Part shown: positions 25,029-33,424 of the stretch, piece by piece | How the letters are laid out: the number at the start of each line of letters is the position of its first letter | Numbering within the stretch: the first letter of the stretch is position 1 | Source: Ruminococcus flavefaciens | GTDB taxonomy: Bacteria > Bacillota > Clostridia > Oscillospirales > Ruminococcaceae | Length of the DNA stretch: 63,840 nucleotides | Assembly (NCBI GenBank): GCA_002371825.1 | Contig: DFHF01000003.1 | Coordinates: forward strand, 1-63,840 | Reading direction: 5' to 3' | The notes under the pieces: generated by a model | What the model saw: only the letters and a program-made list of their open reading frames with translations | What the model was told of the DNA's origin: nothing | The model's database searches: none | Position numbers and translations under genes: made by a program

Positions 25029-25505
25029 TTATTTTATTATTACGAAAAGTGCAAGCAGGGCAGCGATAGCTCCTCCGAATACGATAAGCCGGAAATAGTC
25101 CTTATAGAGGTCTTCCTGGCGTGAGGAGAAGTAGAAGAACATGGGATCATCAGGGTCATAGCATACCATTTCCTCTGCACCGATCTCATAGCGCTGTTTT
25201 GAGTCCTCGACTGTATAAACGGAGGTCACTTCACGGCCGGTCTCGGTGGTATATCTGACCACAGGATACCAGCCCTTTAATCTGCCGGCATTTTTTCTTG
25301 AATTATGGTAATCAGTTATTGTTCCGTAAACGGCGATACTGTTTCTCATTCTTCTGCGGATGACATAAATATGCCATAGAAAAACGGCTGCCATAAGAAT
25401 ATATATAAGGATAAGTCCTTTCAGAAGAGCTCCCCGGCGGTAGGAAGCACCTACTATCACCATGGAAACAGCTGACCAGATAAGGTCTAATTTATCAACT
25501 TTCAT
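25029..25505 (-). CDS. DUF3592-like membrane protein, copy 1
   Basis: The 158-residue protein has two N-terminal hydrophobic stretches (about residues 10-45), a central domain with SIAVYGTITDYHNSRK, WYPVVRYTTETGREV and EMVCYDPDDPMFFYF, and a C-terminal helix. The alignment of VRY and DPxxP elements with the next two genes shows a three-gene tandem family. GGAGT precedes ATG 25505, 17 bases after the expansin-like gene's stop. Confidence 0.73.
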   Translation of the reverse strand: MKVDKLDLIWSAVSMVIVGASYRRGALLKGLILIYILMAAVFLWHIYVIRRRMRNSIAVYGTITDYHNSRKNAGRLKGWYPVVRYTTETGREVTSVYTVEDSKQRYEIGAEEMVCYDPDDPMFFYFSSRQEDLYKDYFRLIVFGGAIAALLALFVIIK

Positions 25506-25521
25506 AATTTACTCCATGCTC

Positions 25522-26388
25522 TTATTCAGGGAGCTGAGCGTGTCCCTCATATATGACAGTATCATCCTCTGATAGAGGTATGTCCCTGTCGATGACCTGC
25601 TGGCCGTAGATATCCGTTATGCGGAATGTATATGGTCCCGGACCCATCTCCATAGATTCAAAGTAATTATAGGGGCGGCGGTTTATCTCAACGAATTCAC
25701 CCTTATCGTTGAGGTATTCCAGCTTAGTGATGGGGTAGCGGTGATTTCTCACTTGTACACCGCACCAGAAAGGTGAGCTGCCCTCTTTGAATTTATATGA
25801 CATGGGAGCGTTTTCAGCCGAATCCAGCGGGATTATCTTCCAGCTGACCGGCACTCTGCCTTTCTCCACCGGAGCGATAAGCGGAAAAGCGTCTGTATAG
25901 AGGTCGAGATCGCCTTTCTTTCCTTCGGGGAGCAGGTCTGTTACCAGCATATTTATAGTACCCAGTTCGCCTGTTACCTGGATATAAGCTCCGGCGAGCT
26001 GAGCGCCGTTATAGTCGGCAAGGTTCATGGCGACTATCCAGTAGTCACGGGATACAGGGTCCAGCATAGCGCAGCCGCCCTCATATCCGCCGCCGTAGAA
26101 AGTACCCTCGCCGGTATGAACAGTGCCTTTTGGTTCGAGTATGCAGCTTTCATCTATGGTATATTCAGTATCGGAGCTGCCCGGTCCGCTGTTTCCGAGC
26201 AGGAATGCCTGAAGGTCAGCAAGCTCACTTTCGGGCAGACCGCCCTGTCTTGCAAGCACCATATCGAAAGCATCGACTTTGTGGTCGCCGTCCAGATCAA
26301 AATGCTCTCCGGCAGAAAAAGCCGGAAATACAGCAGCTGAAAAAGCTGCTGCTGAAGCGGCCAGAAGCGATATTATCTGCTTTTTCAT
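25522..26388 (-). CDS. Secreted bacterial expansin with an N-terminal dockerin-like module
   Basis: The 288-residue protein has a signal peptide (about 1-26) and a dockerin-like calcium loop, FDLDGDHKVDAFDMVLARQ, near residues 30-48, with a helix after it. The double-psi barrel (about 90-185) and CBM63-type domain (190-288) then closely follow B. subtilis EXLX1. D151 and D162 (TDLLPEGKKGDLDL) match EXLX1 D71 and D82; W208 and Y240 match two of three cellulose-binding aromatics, and the third is F207. Expansins loosen plant cell walls without hydrolysis. Only one calcium loop is obvious in the module. Confidence 0.88.
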   Translation of the reverse strand: MKKQIISLLAASAAAFSAAVFPAFSAGEHFDLDGDHKVDAFDMVLARQGGLPESELADLQAFLLGNSGPGSSDTEYTIDESCILEPKGTVHTGEGTFYGGGYEGGCAMLDPVSRDYWIVAMNLADYNGAQLAGAYIQVTGELGTINMLVTDLLPEGKKGDLDLYTDAFPLIAPVEKGRVPVSWKIIPLDSAENAPMSYKFKEGSSPFWCGVQVRNHRYPITKLEYLNDKGEFVEINRRPYNYFESMEMGPGPYTFRITDIYGQQVIDRDIPLSEDDTVIYEGHAQLPE

Positions 26389-26444
26389 AACATCACCCTA
26401 TAATAATTTCTATAAAGTGCCGAAGTCGGCAGGAAATGGGATCT

Positions 26445-26535
26445 CAAAGGGATGTTATCCCTTTGGCGTATGGGGGTATGGGGGAAGGCTGAGCCTTCCC
26501 TTAAGAGCAGTCCGGACAGCTAAGCGATTCCGGAC
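26445..26535. repeat. Three consecutive perfect hairpins
   Basis: Upstream of the expansin gene lie three stem-loops. CAAAGGGAT/ATCCCTTTG occupies 26445-26465, GGGAAGGCT/AGCCTTCCC 26482-26500 and GTCCGGA/TCCGGAC 26510-26535. None has a clear T-tract. They fill most of the 206-base gap between purM and the expansin gene and could form a structured intergenic RNA or a REP-like cluster. Confidence 0.7.
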
Positions 26536-26594
26536 GGGCACTCCCCGCATTGCTGACCCCGGCATGACCGACGGAAGAATTTCCGTATTATCTA

Positions 26595-27632
26595 TCAGAG
26601 AATGATAACTCCCTCTTCTGACTCGACCAGTTCACCGAGAACATAAGCGTCCTCGCCGGCAGCCTTGATAGCAGCGATAGCCTTGTCAGCATCGTTATTG
26701 TCAACAGAAACGATCATACCAACGCCCATGTTGAATGTGTTGAACATATCTCTCTCCGGGATATTTCCTGTTCTTGCGATAAGGTCGAAGATAGGAAGCA
26801 CCTGAACAGCATTTCTCTCTATCTTTGCAGAGAGGTTCTTGGGGAGGGCACGGGGGATATTCTCATAGAATCCGCCGCCTGTGATATGTGAGATGGACTT
26901 TACGTTAACAGCGTCAAGAAGGCTCATTACAGCCTTGACGTAAATGCGTGTAGGAGTGAGGAGTGTCTCACCGAGAGTAGCTCCCAGGTCATCGAAGTGC
27001 ATAGCAAGGTTATGCTCATTAACATCGAAAACCTTTCTTACAAGTGAGAAGCCGTTTGAGTGAACACCGCTTGACTTGATAGCAATGAGCACATCTCCTG
27101 CCTTCTGAGTATCGGGCTGAAGGATCTTTGACTTGTCAACAACACCTACAGAGAAGCCTGCAAGGTCGTACTCATCCTCAGGCATGAGGCCGGGATGCTC
27201 AGCTGTTTCACCGCCGATGAGAGCACATTCAGCCTGAACGCAGCCCTCTGCAACACCAGAAACGATAGTAGCTATCTTTTCGGGGATGTTCTTTCCGCAG
27301 GCGATATAGTCAAGGAAGAACTGGGGCTTTGCACCGCAGCAGATGATATCGTTGACGCACATTGCAACGCAGTCGATACCAACTGTGTCATGCTTATCGA
27401 GAATAAAAGCGATCTTGATCTTTGTGCCGACACCGTCAGTGCCTGAAACAAGTACAGGGTGCTGTATGCCGGTCATATCGAGCTCGAAGAGACCGCCGAA
27501 TCCGCCGATGCCGGAGAGAGCTCCCTTAGTCATAGTGCGGGCGATATGAGCTTTCATGAGCTCAACTGACTTATAGCCGGCAGTAACGTCAACGCCAGCC
27601 TTCTTGTAGCTTTCGGAAAAACTGTTATTCAT
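26595..27632 (-). CDS. purM: Phosphoribosylformylglycinamidine cyclo-ligase
   Basis: The 345-residue AIR synthetase closes the imidazole ring using ATP. Motifs include SGTDGVGTKIKIAF near residue 62, CVNDIICCGAKPQFFLDY, ALIGGETAEHPGLM and HITGGGFYENIPRAL. GGAGG precedes ATG 27632. It is followed by the hairpin region and the expansin gene on the same strand. Confidence 0.97.
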   Translation of the reverse strand: MNNSFSESYKKAGVDVTAGYKSVELMKAHIARTMTKGALSGIGGFGGLFELDMTGIQHPVLVSGTDGVGTKIKIAFILDKHDTVGIDCVAMCVNDIICCGAKPQFFLDYIACGKNIPEKIATIVSGVAEGCVQAECALIGGETAEHPGLMPEDEYDLAGFSVGVVDKSKILQPDTQKAGDVLIAIKSSGVHSNGFSLVRKVFDVNEHNLAMHFDDLGATLGETLLTPTRIYVKAVMSLLDAVNVKSISHITGGGFYENIPRALPKNLSAKIERNAVQVLPIFDLIARTGNIPERDMFNTFNMGVGMIVSVDNNDADKAIAAIKAAGEDAYVLGELVESEEGVIIL

Positions 27633-27660
27633 GTTATATCCTCCGTTTTATATGATGGAG

Positions 27661-27786
27661 AACTGAGTATGGAGAATGGAGAATTAATCGTTCCGCTTTT
27701 ATAGAAAGTAGTTCACTAATTCTCCATTCATACATCTGAGAACGAATGAAGGAAAGATATTCCCGCCTTTCAGTTCTCATTTCTCA
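27661..27786. repeat. MITE-like inverted repeat between purF and purM
   Basis: GAATGGAGAATTA (27674-27686) and TAATTCTCCATTC (27717-27729) are perfect 13-bp inverted copies. Around them are imperfect arrays of GAGAA/TTCTC (AACTGAGTATGGAGAATGG; CAGTTCTCATTTCTCAATTC). The 162-base gap contains no gene. Such GGAGAA-rich palindromes are typical of dispersed intergenic repeats; a genome search would show copy number. Confidence 0.65.
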
Positions 27787-27794
27787 ATTCAAAG

Positions 27795-29219
27795 TTATTC
27801 GTTGCCGTTCCAGCAGTAGGAGCAGAGTCCGCATTTGTCAATGCCCACAGCCTTTTCTGTACCCTCAAGGGTCTGGAATTCAAGGGAAGTGAGCTTGAGG
27901 CGGCGGCATATCTCATCTCTGAGACGGCGGCCTCTCTCATAAGCGGAGCTGCTGTATTCATTGATGTACTTAACACCCTCAGCGCCTTCAAATTCATCGA
28001 TTATCTGGCGGGCAATGAGCTCCAGCTCAGAAGTGCTGCGGGAGAAGTTAAGGTACTTGCATCCGTACATTATAGGCGGACAGGCAGAGCGCATATGCAC
28101 TTCCTTAGCGCCGTGCTCATAGAGAAACTCAACAGTTTCTCTCATCTGAGTGCCTCTTACGATACTGTCGTCAACGAAGAGGAGACGCTTGCCGTTTATA
28201 AGCTCATGTACGGGGATGAGCTTCATTTTAGCCACCTGATTGCGTATGGACTGATTGGTAGGCATAAAGCTTCTTGGCCATGTAGGAGTGTACTTTATAA
28301 AGGGTCTTGCGAAGGGGATACCGCTCCTGTTTGCATAGCCGATAGCATGGGGAGTACCTGAATCCGGAACTCCACAGACGTAGTCAACATCGGGGAGACA
28401 GCCGTTCTTGATATCATTTTCGGCCATTATCTCACCGTTGCGGGTACGCATTACTTCAACATTCACTCCTTCGTACACAGCATTCGGGTAGCCGTAGTAG
28501 GTCCAGAGGAATGTACATATCTTCATCTTTGAAGGATCACCCTCGCTGAGAACGGTACATTCATCAGCAGTGAGCTCAACTATCTCACCGGCAGTGAGTT
28601 CCTTATATGTATCGTATCCCAGCTTCTGGAATGCGAATGATTCTGTAGAGAGGCAGAATCCGTCGCTTCTTCTGCCTATGATGATAGGCAGTCTGCCGAA
28701 CTTGTCTCTTGCAGCGATAATGCTGTTTTTAGTAAGGATGATAAGGGACATAGTACCCTCGATCTTATCCTGAGCATAGCGGATACCTTCCACGAAGGAA
28801 TCTCTCTGAGCGATGAGAGCACCGATGAGGTCTCCGGAGTTGATAGCACCGGAGCTCATAGTCTCGAAGTTTGCACATCCGCTGTCGAGAAGCTCCTGAG
28901 TGAGAGCCTCAGCATTGCGGATTATGCCTACTGAACATACAGCATAGAGTCCCAGCTTTGAGCGAACCAGTATAGGCTGAGGGTCAGTGTCGCTGATACA
29001 GCCGATACAAAGCTTGCCTTTCATCTTCACAACGTCGTTTTCAAATTTTGTCCTGAAAGGAGAGTTTTCGATACTGTGGATATTTCTCTGGAATCCGAGG
29101 TCAGAGGAGTATGAGGTCATACCGCCTCTTCTTGTTCCGAGGTGAGAATGGTAATCAGTACCGAAGAAAACGTCTGTTACGCAGTCATTTTTAGAAGCTG
29201 CACCGAAGAATCCGCCCAT
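27795..29219 (-). CDS. purF: Amidophosphoribosyltransferase-like protein lacking the N-terminal nucleophile cysteine
   Basis: The 474-residue protein has the PurF layout: an Ntn-type glutaminase domain (about 1-240) and a PRTase domain with the PRPP loop RLLFVDDSIVRGTQMRE. PurF normally exposes Cys1 (MCGVFG); here the N-terminus is MGGFFGAASKNDC, with Gly at that place and the first Cys at residue 13. HSHLGTRRGGM follows, parallel to the normal H-x-L-x-H-R-G. The transferase half looks intact. It may use free ammonia. ATG 29219 is 3 bases after the purC stop. Confidence 0.85.
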   Translation of the reverse strand: MGGFFGAASKNDCVTDVFFGTDYHSHLGTRRGGMTSYSSDLGFQRNIHSIENSPFRTKFENDVVKMKGKLCIGCISDTDPQPILVRSKLGLYAVCSVGIIRNAEALTQELLDSGCANFETMSSGAINSGDLIGALIAQRDSFVEGIRYAQDKIEGTMSLIILTKNSIIAARDKFGRLPIIIGRRSDGFCLSTESFAFQKLGYDTYKELTAGEIVELTADECTVLSEGDPSKMKICTFLWTYYGYPNAVYEGVNVEVMRTRNGEIMAENDIKNGCLPDVDYVCGVPDSGTPHAIGYANRSGIPFARPFIKYTPTWPRSFMPTNQSIRNQVAKMKLIPVHELINGKRLLFVDDSIVRGTQMRETVEFLYEHGAKEVHMRSACPPIMYGCKYLNFSRSTSELELIARQIIDEFEGAEGVKYINEYSSSAYERGRRLRDEICRRLKLTSLEFQTLEGTEKAVGIDKCGLCSYCWNGNE

Positions 29220-29221
29220 GC

Positions 29222-29941
29222 TTATTCACCCATAAGTCTCTTCATGATTTCCTGATAAGCCTCTTCAACGCCGCCCATATCACGACGGAAGCGGTCCTTG
29301 TCGAGCTTTTCGTGAGTTGTGCTGTCCCAGAAACGGCAGGTATCAGGTGAGATCTCATCAGCGAGGATGATAGTACCGTCTGAAGTCTTACCGAACTCGA
29401 TCTTGAAGTCGATGAGGTCGATATTGAGTCCCTTGAAGAACTTGACCATGAACTCGTTTACCTTGAAAGCGTACTTAGCGATAGTATCGAGCTCTTCCTT
29501 TGTAGCGATACCGAGAGCAAGAGCATAGTAATCGTTGATAAAGGGATCGCCGAGATCGTCGTTCTTGTAGCTGTATTCAAGGATAGGACAGAGGAGCTGC
29601 TTGCCTTCCTCAACACCCATTCTCTTTGAGAAGCTGCCTGCTGCAACATTTCTGATGATTACCTCAAGGGGAACGATGGAAACCTTTTTAACGATAGTTT
29701 CTCTGTCGCTGATCTCCTCTACGAGATGAGTGGGAACGCCTTCCTTTTCGAGCATCTTGAACATGAAGTTGGTCATGCGGTTGTTGATAACGCCCTTACC
29801 TGAGATAGTGCCCTTCTTTTCGCCGTTGAAAGCTGTAGCGTCATCCTTGTAGTCAACGATAACGAGGTCGGGATCGTTAGTAGCAAAGACCTTCTTAGCC
29901 TTTCCTTCGTAGAGCTGTTCCTTCTTTTCGATGTTTTCCAT
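29222..29941 (-). CDS. purC: SAICAR synthetase
   Basis: The 239-residue enzyme joins CAIR and aspartate with ATP. It begins MENIEKKEQLYEGKAKKVF and has KDDATAFNGEKKGTISGKG, VVPLEVIIRNVAAGS-like VPLEVIIRNVAAGSF, DEISPDTCRFWD and the C-terminal GGVEEAYQEIMKRL. AAGGAGG precedes ATG 29941. Directly coupled to purF. Confidence 0.97.
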   Translation of the reverse strand: MENIEKKEQLYEGKAKKVFATNDPDLVIVDYKDDATAFNGEKKGTISGKGVINNRMTNFMFKMLEKEGVPTHLVEEISDRETIVKKVSIVPLEVIIRNVAAGSFSKRMGVEEGKQLLCPILEYSYKNDDLGDPFINDYYALALGIATKEELDTIAKYAFKVNEFMVKFFKGLNIDLIDFKIEFGKTSDGTIILADEISPDTCRFWDSTTHEKLDKDRFRRDMGGVEEAYQEIMKRLMGE

Positions 29942-30020
29942 TTTAAAATTCCTCCTTGAGAATTATGTAAATGATTATATGCAATTCCGCATCACTGCGG
30001 AAATTGTAGGTGTGAGTGAA

Positions 30021-30230
30021 TTATTTCCCGCTGTATCGGGGATCAACATAGGGCTTGCCGTCCTTGTCGAGAAGGGGCTGCATGATAGTAGAAGAATCCA
30101 CATTATGTGTCACGCTGACGTAGGTCACGCCTGTGACCTTGTCCACAAGAGTCACATAGGTTGAATTGCATATTCGCTGTGCCGACAGAAGATCAAAGCG
30201 AGGCGGCAGCTGCGGAATATTATTGAACAT
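30021..30230 (-). CDS. Small DUF6440-like protein
   Basis: The 69-residue protein contains TYVTLVDKVTGVTYVSVTHN and PLLDKDGKPYVDPR, which match the short DUF6440 pattern (VDKxTGVxY, LLDKDGKP). Function unknown. GGAGGG precedes ATG 30230. The 79 bases between it and purC hold an inverted repeat on the - strand (GCGGAA copies around 29985-30003). Confidence 0.7.
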   Translation of the reverse strand: MFNNIPQLPPRFDLLSAQRICNSTYVTLVDKVTGVTYVSVTHNVDSSTIMQPLLDKDGKPYVDPRYSGK

Positions 30231-30250
30231 ATCATTCCCTCCTGTATCGT

Positions 30251-30898
30251 TTATGCCAGCAGCAGATCCGCTGCTTCCTGCGGTGTATCTGCGATAAAGT
30301 CAGCTCCTGCCGTCCTGAGCTCCTCTTCCGAGCCGTAGCCCCAGAGGATGCCCATGCATTTCAGCCCTGTTTTATGGGCTCCTGCGACATCATTTTTTCT
30401 GTCGCCTATCATAAGGACAGAGGACCTGTCGGTGATACTCATGCTTGAAAGGACGTGCTCTATGACCTCCCACTTTTCATTGCGGGTGCCGTCTATACGG
30501 GCGCCGCCTATAAATTCAAAATAGTCAGCGATACCGAAGCGGTCCAGGATCCTTTCAGCGTATTCATCCACCTTGCTTGTAGCCACCATAAGGCGGAGGC
30601 CTGAGCTTTTCAGTTTCTCCAGCATTTCCGGCACACCCGGATAGACGCTGTTTTCAAAGAGACCCTTTGTGGAGTAGCGCTCCCTGAAAATCCTTACAGC
30701 TTCAAGCACCTGCTCCTCGTTCATACCGCAGTATTCCGCAAAGGATTCATACAGCGGCGGTCCCAGGAATCTTTCAGGCTGCTCCGGCATATCATATCCC
30801 ATAATAGTCAGGGAGTGCCGCAGGCAGTTGATTATTCCCGGAGCTGAGTCAGTCAGGGTACCGTCAAGGTCAAATAAAAGGTACTTGTATCTGTTCAT
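30251..30898 (-). CDS. HAD-family phosphatase (phosphoglycolate phosphatase-like)
   Basis: The 215-residue protein has HAD motifs: LFDLDGTLTDSAPG (motif I, catalytic Asp), VATSKVDEYAERIL (motif II), and VLMIGDRKNDVAGA (motif IV). The helical cap between motifs I and II is the C1 type of the Gph/PpaX group. Its ATG overlaps the purE stop (TAATG), so it is coupled with purine genes. A nucleotide or sugar-phosphate substrate is possible but cannot be read from the sequence. Confidence 0.87.
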   Translation of the reverse strand: MNRYKYLLFDLDGTLTDSAPGIINCLRHSLTIMGYDMPEQPERFLGPPLYESFAEYCGMNEEQVLEAVRIFRERYSTKGLFENSVYPGVPEMLEKLKSSGLRLMVATSKVDEYAERILDRFGIADYFEFIGGARIDGTRNEKWEVIEHVLSSMSITDRSSVLMIGDRKNDVAGAHKTGLKCMGILWGYGSEEELRTAGADFIADTPQEAADLLLA

Positions 30899-31398
30899 TA
30901 CAGTGCAGCTATCTGCTCCTGTAAAGCCTTGTCTTTAGCGATAACGCCGTCAGCCATATTCTTCTTCTCATCTGCCAGCTTTCCTGCAAGCTCATCATCC
31001 GAGAGGGAGAGTATCTGTACAGCCAGTACAGCGGCATTCTTAGCTCCGTCAATACCAACAGTAGCAACAGGTACTCCGGGGGGCATCATAACAGTAGCCA
31101 GAAGAGCATCCATACCTTCGAGAGCCTTTGACTTCATAGGGATACCGATAACCGGGAGTGTTGTGTGGCCTGCAACCACACCTGCAAGGTGAGCGGCCAT
31201 ACCTGCGGCGCAGATGATAACACCGAAGCCGTTTGTTCTTGCCTCAGAAGCGAATCTGCAAGCCTCCTCGGGAGTTCTGTGAGCGCTCATTACACGGCAC
31301 TCGAATTCCACACCGTACTTTTTCAGTTCAGTGAGAGCTGATTTTACTACCGGGAAGTCACTGTCGCTTCCCATGATTACTGCAACTTTCTTTGCCAT
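30898..31398 (-). CDS. purE: N5-carboxyaminoimidazole ribonucleotide mutase
   Basis: The 166-residue protein is class I PurE: KKVAVIMGSDSDFPVVKSAL, then VMSAHRTPEEACRFASEA with the catalytic His, and GMAAHLAGVVAGHTTLPVIG. It normally works with PurK, which is not in the window. It is the first purine gene of the - strand block. No riboswitch is evident in the 46 bases upstream. Confidence 0.95.
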   Translation of the reverse strand: MAKKVAVIMGSDSDFPVVKSALTELKKYGVEFECRVMSAHRTPEEACRFASEARTNGFGVIICAAGMAAHLAGVVAGHTTLPVIGIPMKSKALEGMDALLATVMMPPGVPVATVGIDGAKNAAVLAVQILSLSDDELAGKLADEKKNMADGVIAKDKALQEQIAAL

Positions 31399-31444
31399 TT
31401 TCTATTCTCCAGTCATTTTATATTTCAGGCATTTTGCCTTAGGT

Positions 31445-32275
31445 TCAATTTAAAAAGCTATAGTCAACAGGTGCTGCCATAGAAACTATCAGTTCATTTA
31501 TACCGTCCTCGTAATTGGCCGGCTCTCCGTCGACCCAGAGGTTGATACCATACATGAGCCACAGGCTGTCCTCGTTTTCAAAAAGCCATTCTTTTTCACC
31601 TTTCACATAATCGCTTCCGGAATCATTGCGGAGAGTATCGACATGGTCGGGGTCTCCGTACTGAGACAAAAACTGAGAGTAAATGGTGTTGAATGCTCTT
31701 TCGAGTTCTTCAGGGCTGTAGGGATATTTGGTACCGCCTTTGCCGTCTGCTTTTCCGCCTAAATGGTAGCCGAAGCAGGTCAGAGCCTTGTTCCTGTCGA
31801 ATTCAACGAACATATTTCCGGCGATGCCTGTACCGAAAACATTTTCCTTATCGAGGAGCCATGTATAGCATTCTCCGCCTTTGAAAGTCTCTTCGGATAA
31901 GTCATAATCTGTACCGGTAACAGCAAAGGTCTCATCCATTGAAAGGCCGGTTTTCAGAGAGGTGAAGACGTTAAGACCGTCTGTGGGGCCCTGTGCTGTA
32001 TCAGGAAGATGAGCTTCGGAAACGTTCTCGGTGGTATCTTCCTCTGTGACAGCCTCAGTAGTTTCGGGTTCTGTCTCTGTTTCGGTCTCAGTGATATCTT
32101 CTGTTGTATCGGCAGTCGCAGCCTCGGTCTCCTCAACGGAGGTCTCTTCTGTTGGTGCAACAGTAACTACGACTTCATCGCTGTCGTCTGTACCTTTGTC
32201 TTTATTTCCGCAGCCTGTCAGCATAAGAGCTGAGGCTGCAAGGAGCGCCATTATTCTGAAGCCTGTATTTTTCAT
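31445..32275 (-). CDS. Lipoprotein with acidic Thr/Glu-rich linker
   Basis: The 276-residue protein has lipobox LTGC (MLTGCGNKDKG) and then a low-complexity stretch of Glu, Thr and Val from about residue 35 to 95. A globular part with TSLKTGLSMDETFAVTG and GGTKYPYSPEELERAFNTIY follows. The linker should hold the domain away from the membrane. ATG 32275 follows AGGAGAT; a longer upstream frame has no site. No family recognised. Confidence 0.8.
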   Translation of the reverse strand: MKNTGFRIMALLAASALMLTGCGNKDKGTDDSDEVVVTVAPTEETSVEETEAATADTTEDITETETETEPETTEAVTEEDTTENVSEAHLPDTAQGPTDGLNVFTSLKTGLSMDETFAVTGTDYDLSEETFKGGECYTWLLDKENVFGTGIAGNMFVEFDRNKALTCFGYHLGGKADGKGGTKYPYSPEELERAFNTIYSQFLSQYGDPDHVDTLRNDSGSDYVKGEKEWLFENEDSLWLMYGINLWVDGEPANYEDGINELIVSMAAPVDYSFLN

Positions 32276-32279
32276 AGTA

Positions 32280-33395
32280 TCATATCTCCTGTTTAGCTGG
32301 AAGTGCTGCTGGTTCGGAAGCTGTTTTTTCCGGAGCAGTTTCATTTTCCGGCGGTTCCGGCTTAGGATAATCAGGATGAGCCTGGAGGAACTCTCCGGAG
32401 ACTGTAGTCAGCTCTGTAAGAGAGGCTCCGCTGAATTCGACGACAGCTTTATAGTCGTCGGTAAGGGTATGCGGCGGCTTGTCCTCGTCATCGGTATAGG
32501 TTATCTCCGTCCTTGCAGTAACTGATGCTGCAAAGTGGGGAGTATCGTCATCGGATTTTGCTGAATATATGTATATATTAGTTATGTCGGTCAGCTTTTT
32601 GGAGAGTATCTTTTTATCGTCGGGGAACAGTACTGAAAATGAAGGACGGCTTCCCGAGCGGATATCGGAGATATACTCTCCGCTGCCTGTAAAGGCGAAT
32701 TCTATATATTTTCCGGCGATGCGGGTCATTTCCTCAAGCATATCCGGGTTCAGCCTTTCGAGCAGCAGCTTGCTGGTCATTTCCATAGTATAGCTGCAAT
32801 CCAAGGTGGAGCCGGTTATCTTTGCATTTGCGAGACTGAGACCGCTGCTGCTGAGATTGTAGGTGTATACGCTTCTGTCACCTGTGAGAACGAGCTGATC
32901 TCCGTTGACCGAGCAGCTGTTCCATGAGCGGGAGAACATTGGCGTCAGGTCATCATTGTAGAGGACGCAGGAGTTGTCTGAGGAGGATTCGGCGGTATAA
33001 AAGGCAAAGTCACCGGAGCTGTGTCTGGTGATATCCCTGTATATCAGCGGTACCACAACATTTCCCTCATAGTCCACACAGCCTGTCATAAGTCTTCCGC
33101 CTATCCTCTTTGAAGCGATACAGCGTCCGCTGCCGGCGAAGCTGAGCTCCAGCCATTCGGGAGCGGCGGTGATCCTTTCACTGCTGTCCACAAGGCCGTA
33201 CATACCGTTATTGTCCTCAAATATCCTGTTGCCGGCGCTGTCGCTGGCGAGCAGCTTTGAGATATCGGATTTTGTATTTCCGCTTCCTGCACTTTTTGAG
33301 GTGCTGGAGTAGAATCTTGTGATAGCAACGGCCAGTATTATTACGATTATGAAGAGTACCGAGACAATGAATCTCATATGCTTAGTCAAAGGCAC
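32280..33395 (-). CDS. Membrane-anchored extracellular protein with WG-like repeats
   Basis: The 371-residue protein has one N-terminal anchor (about residues 8-28) and then an extracellular part. Phrases such as GNRIFEDNNGMYGLVDSS and GGRLMTGCVDYEGNVVVP resemble WG/KWG repeats. The start is uncertain: GTG 33395 is only three bases after GGAGG, while TTG 33389 has 9-base spacing. It ends five bases before the lipoprotein gene at 32275. Function unknown. Confidence 0.72.
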   Translation of the reverse strand: MPLTKHMRFIVSVLFIIVIILAVAITRFYSSTSKSAGSGNTKSDISKLLASDSAGNRIFEDNNGMYGLVDSSERITAAPEWLELSFAGSGRCIASKRIGGRLMTGCVDYEGNVVVPLIYRDITRHSSGDFAFYTAESSSDNSCVLYNDDLTPMFSRSWNSCSVNGDQLVLTGDRSVYTYNLSSSGLSLANAKITGSTLDCSYTMEMTSKLLLERLNPDMLEEMTRIAGKYIEFAFTGSGEYISDIRSGSRPSFSVLFPDDKKILSKKLTDITNIYIYSAKSDDDTPHFAASVTARTEITYTDDEDKPPHTLTDDYKAVVEFSGASLTELTTVSGEFLQAHPDYPKPEPPENETAPEKTASEPAALPAKQEI

Positions 33396-33424
33396 GCACC
33401 TCCTTTACCGGAGACCAGTGGGAT

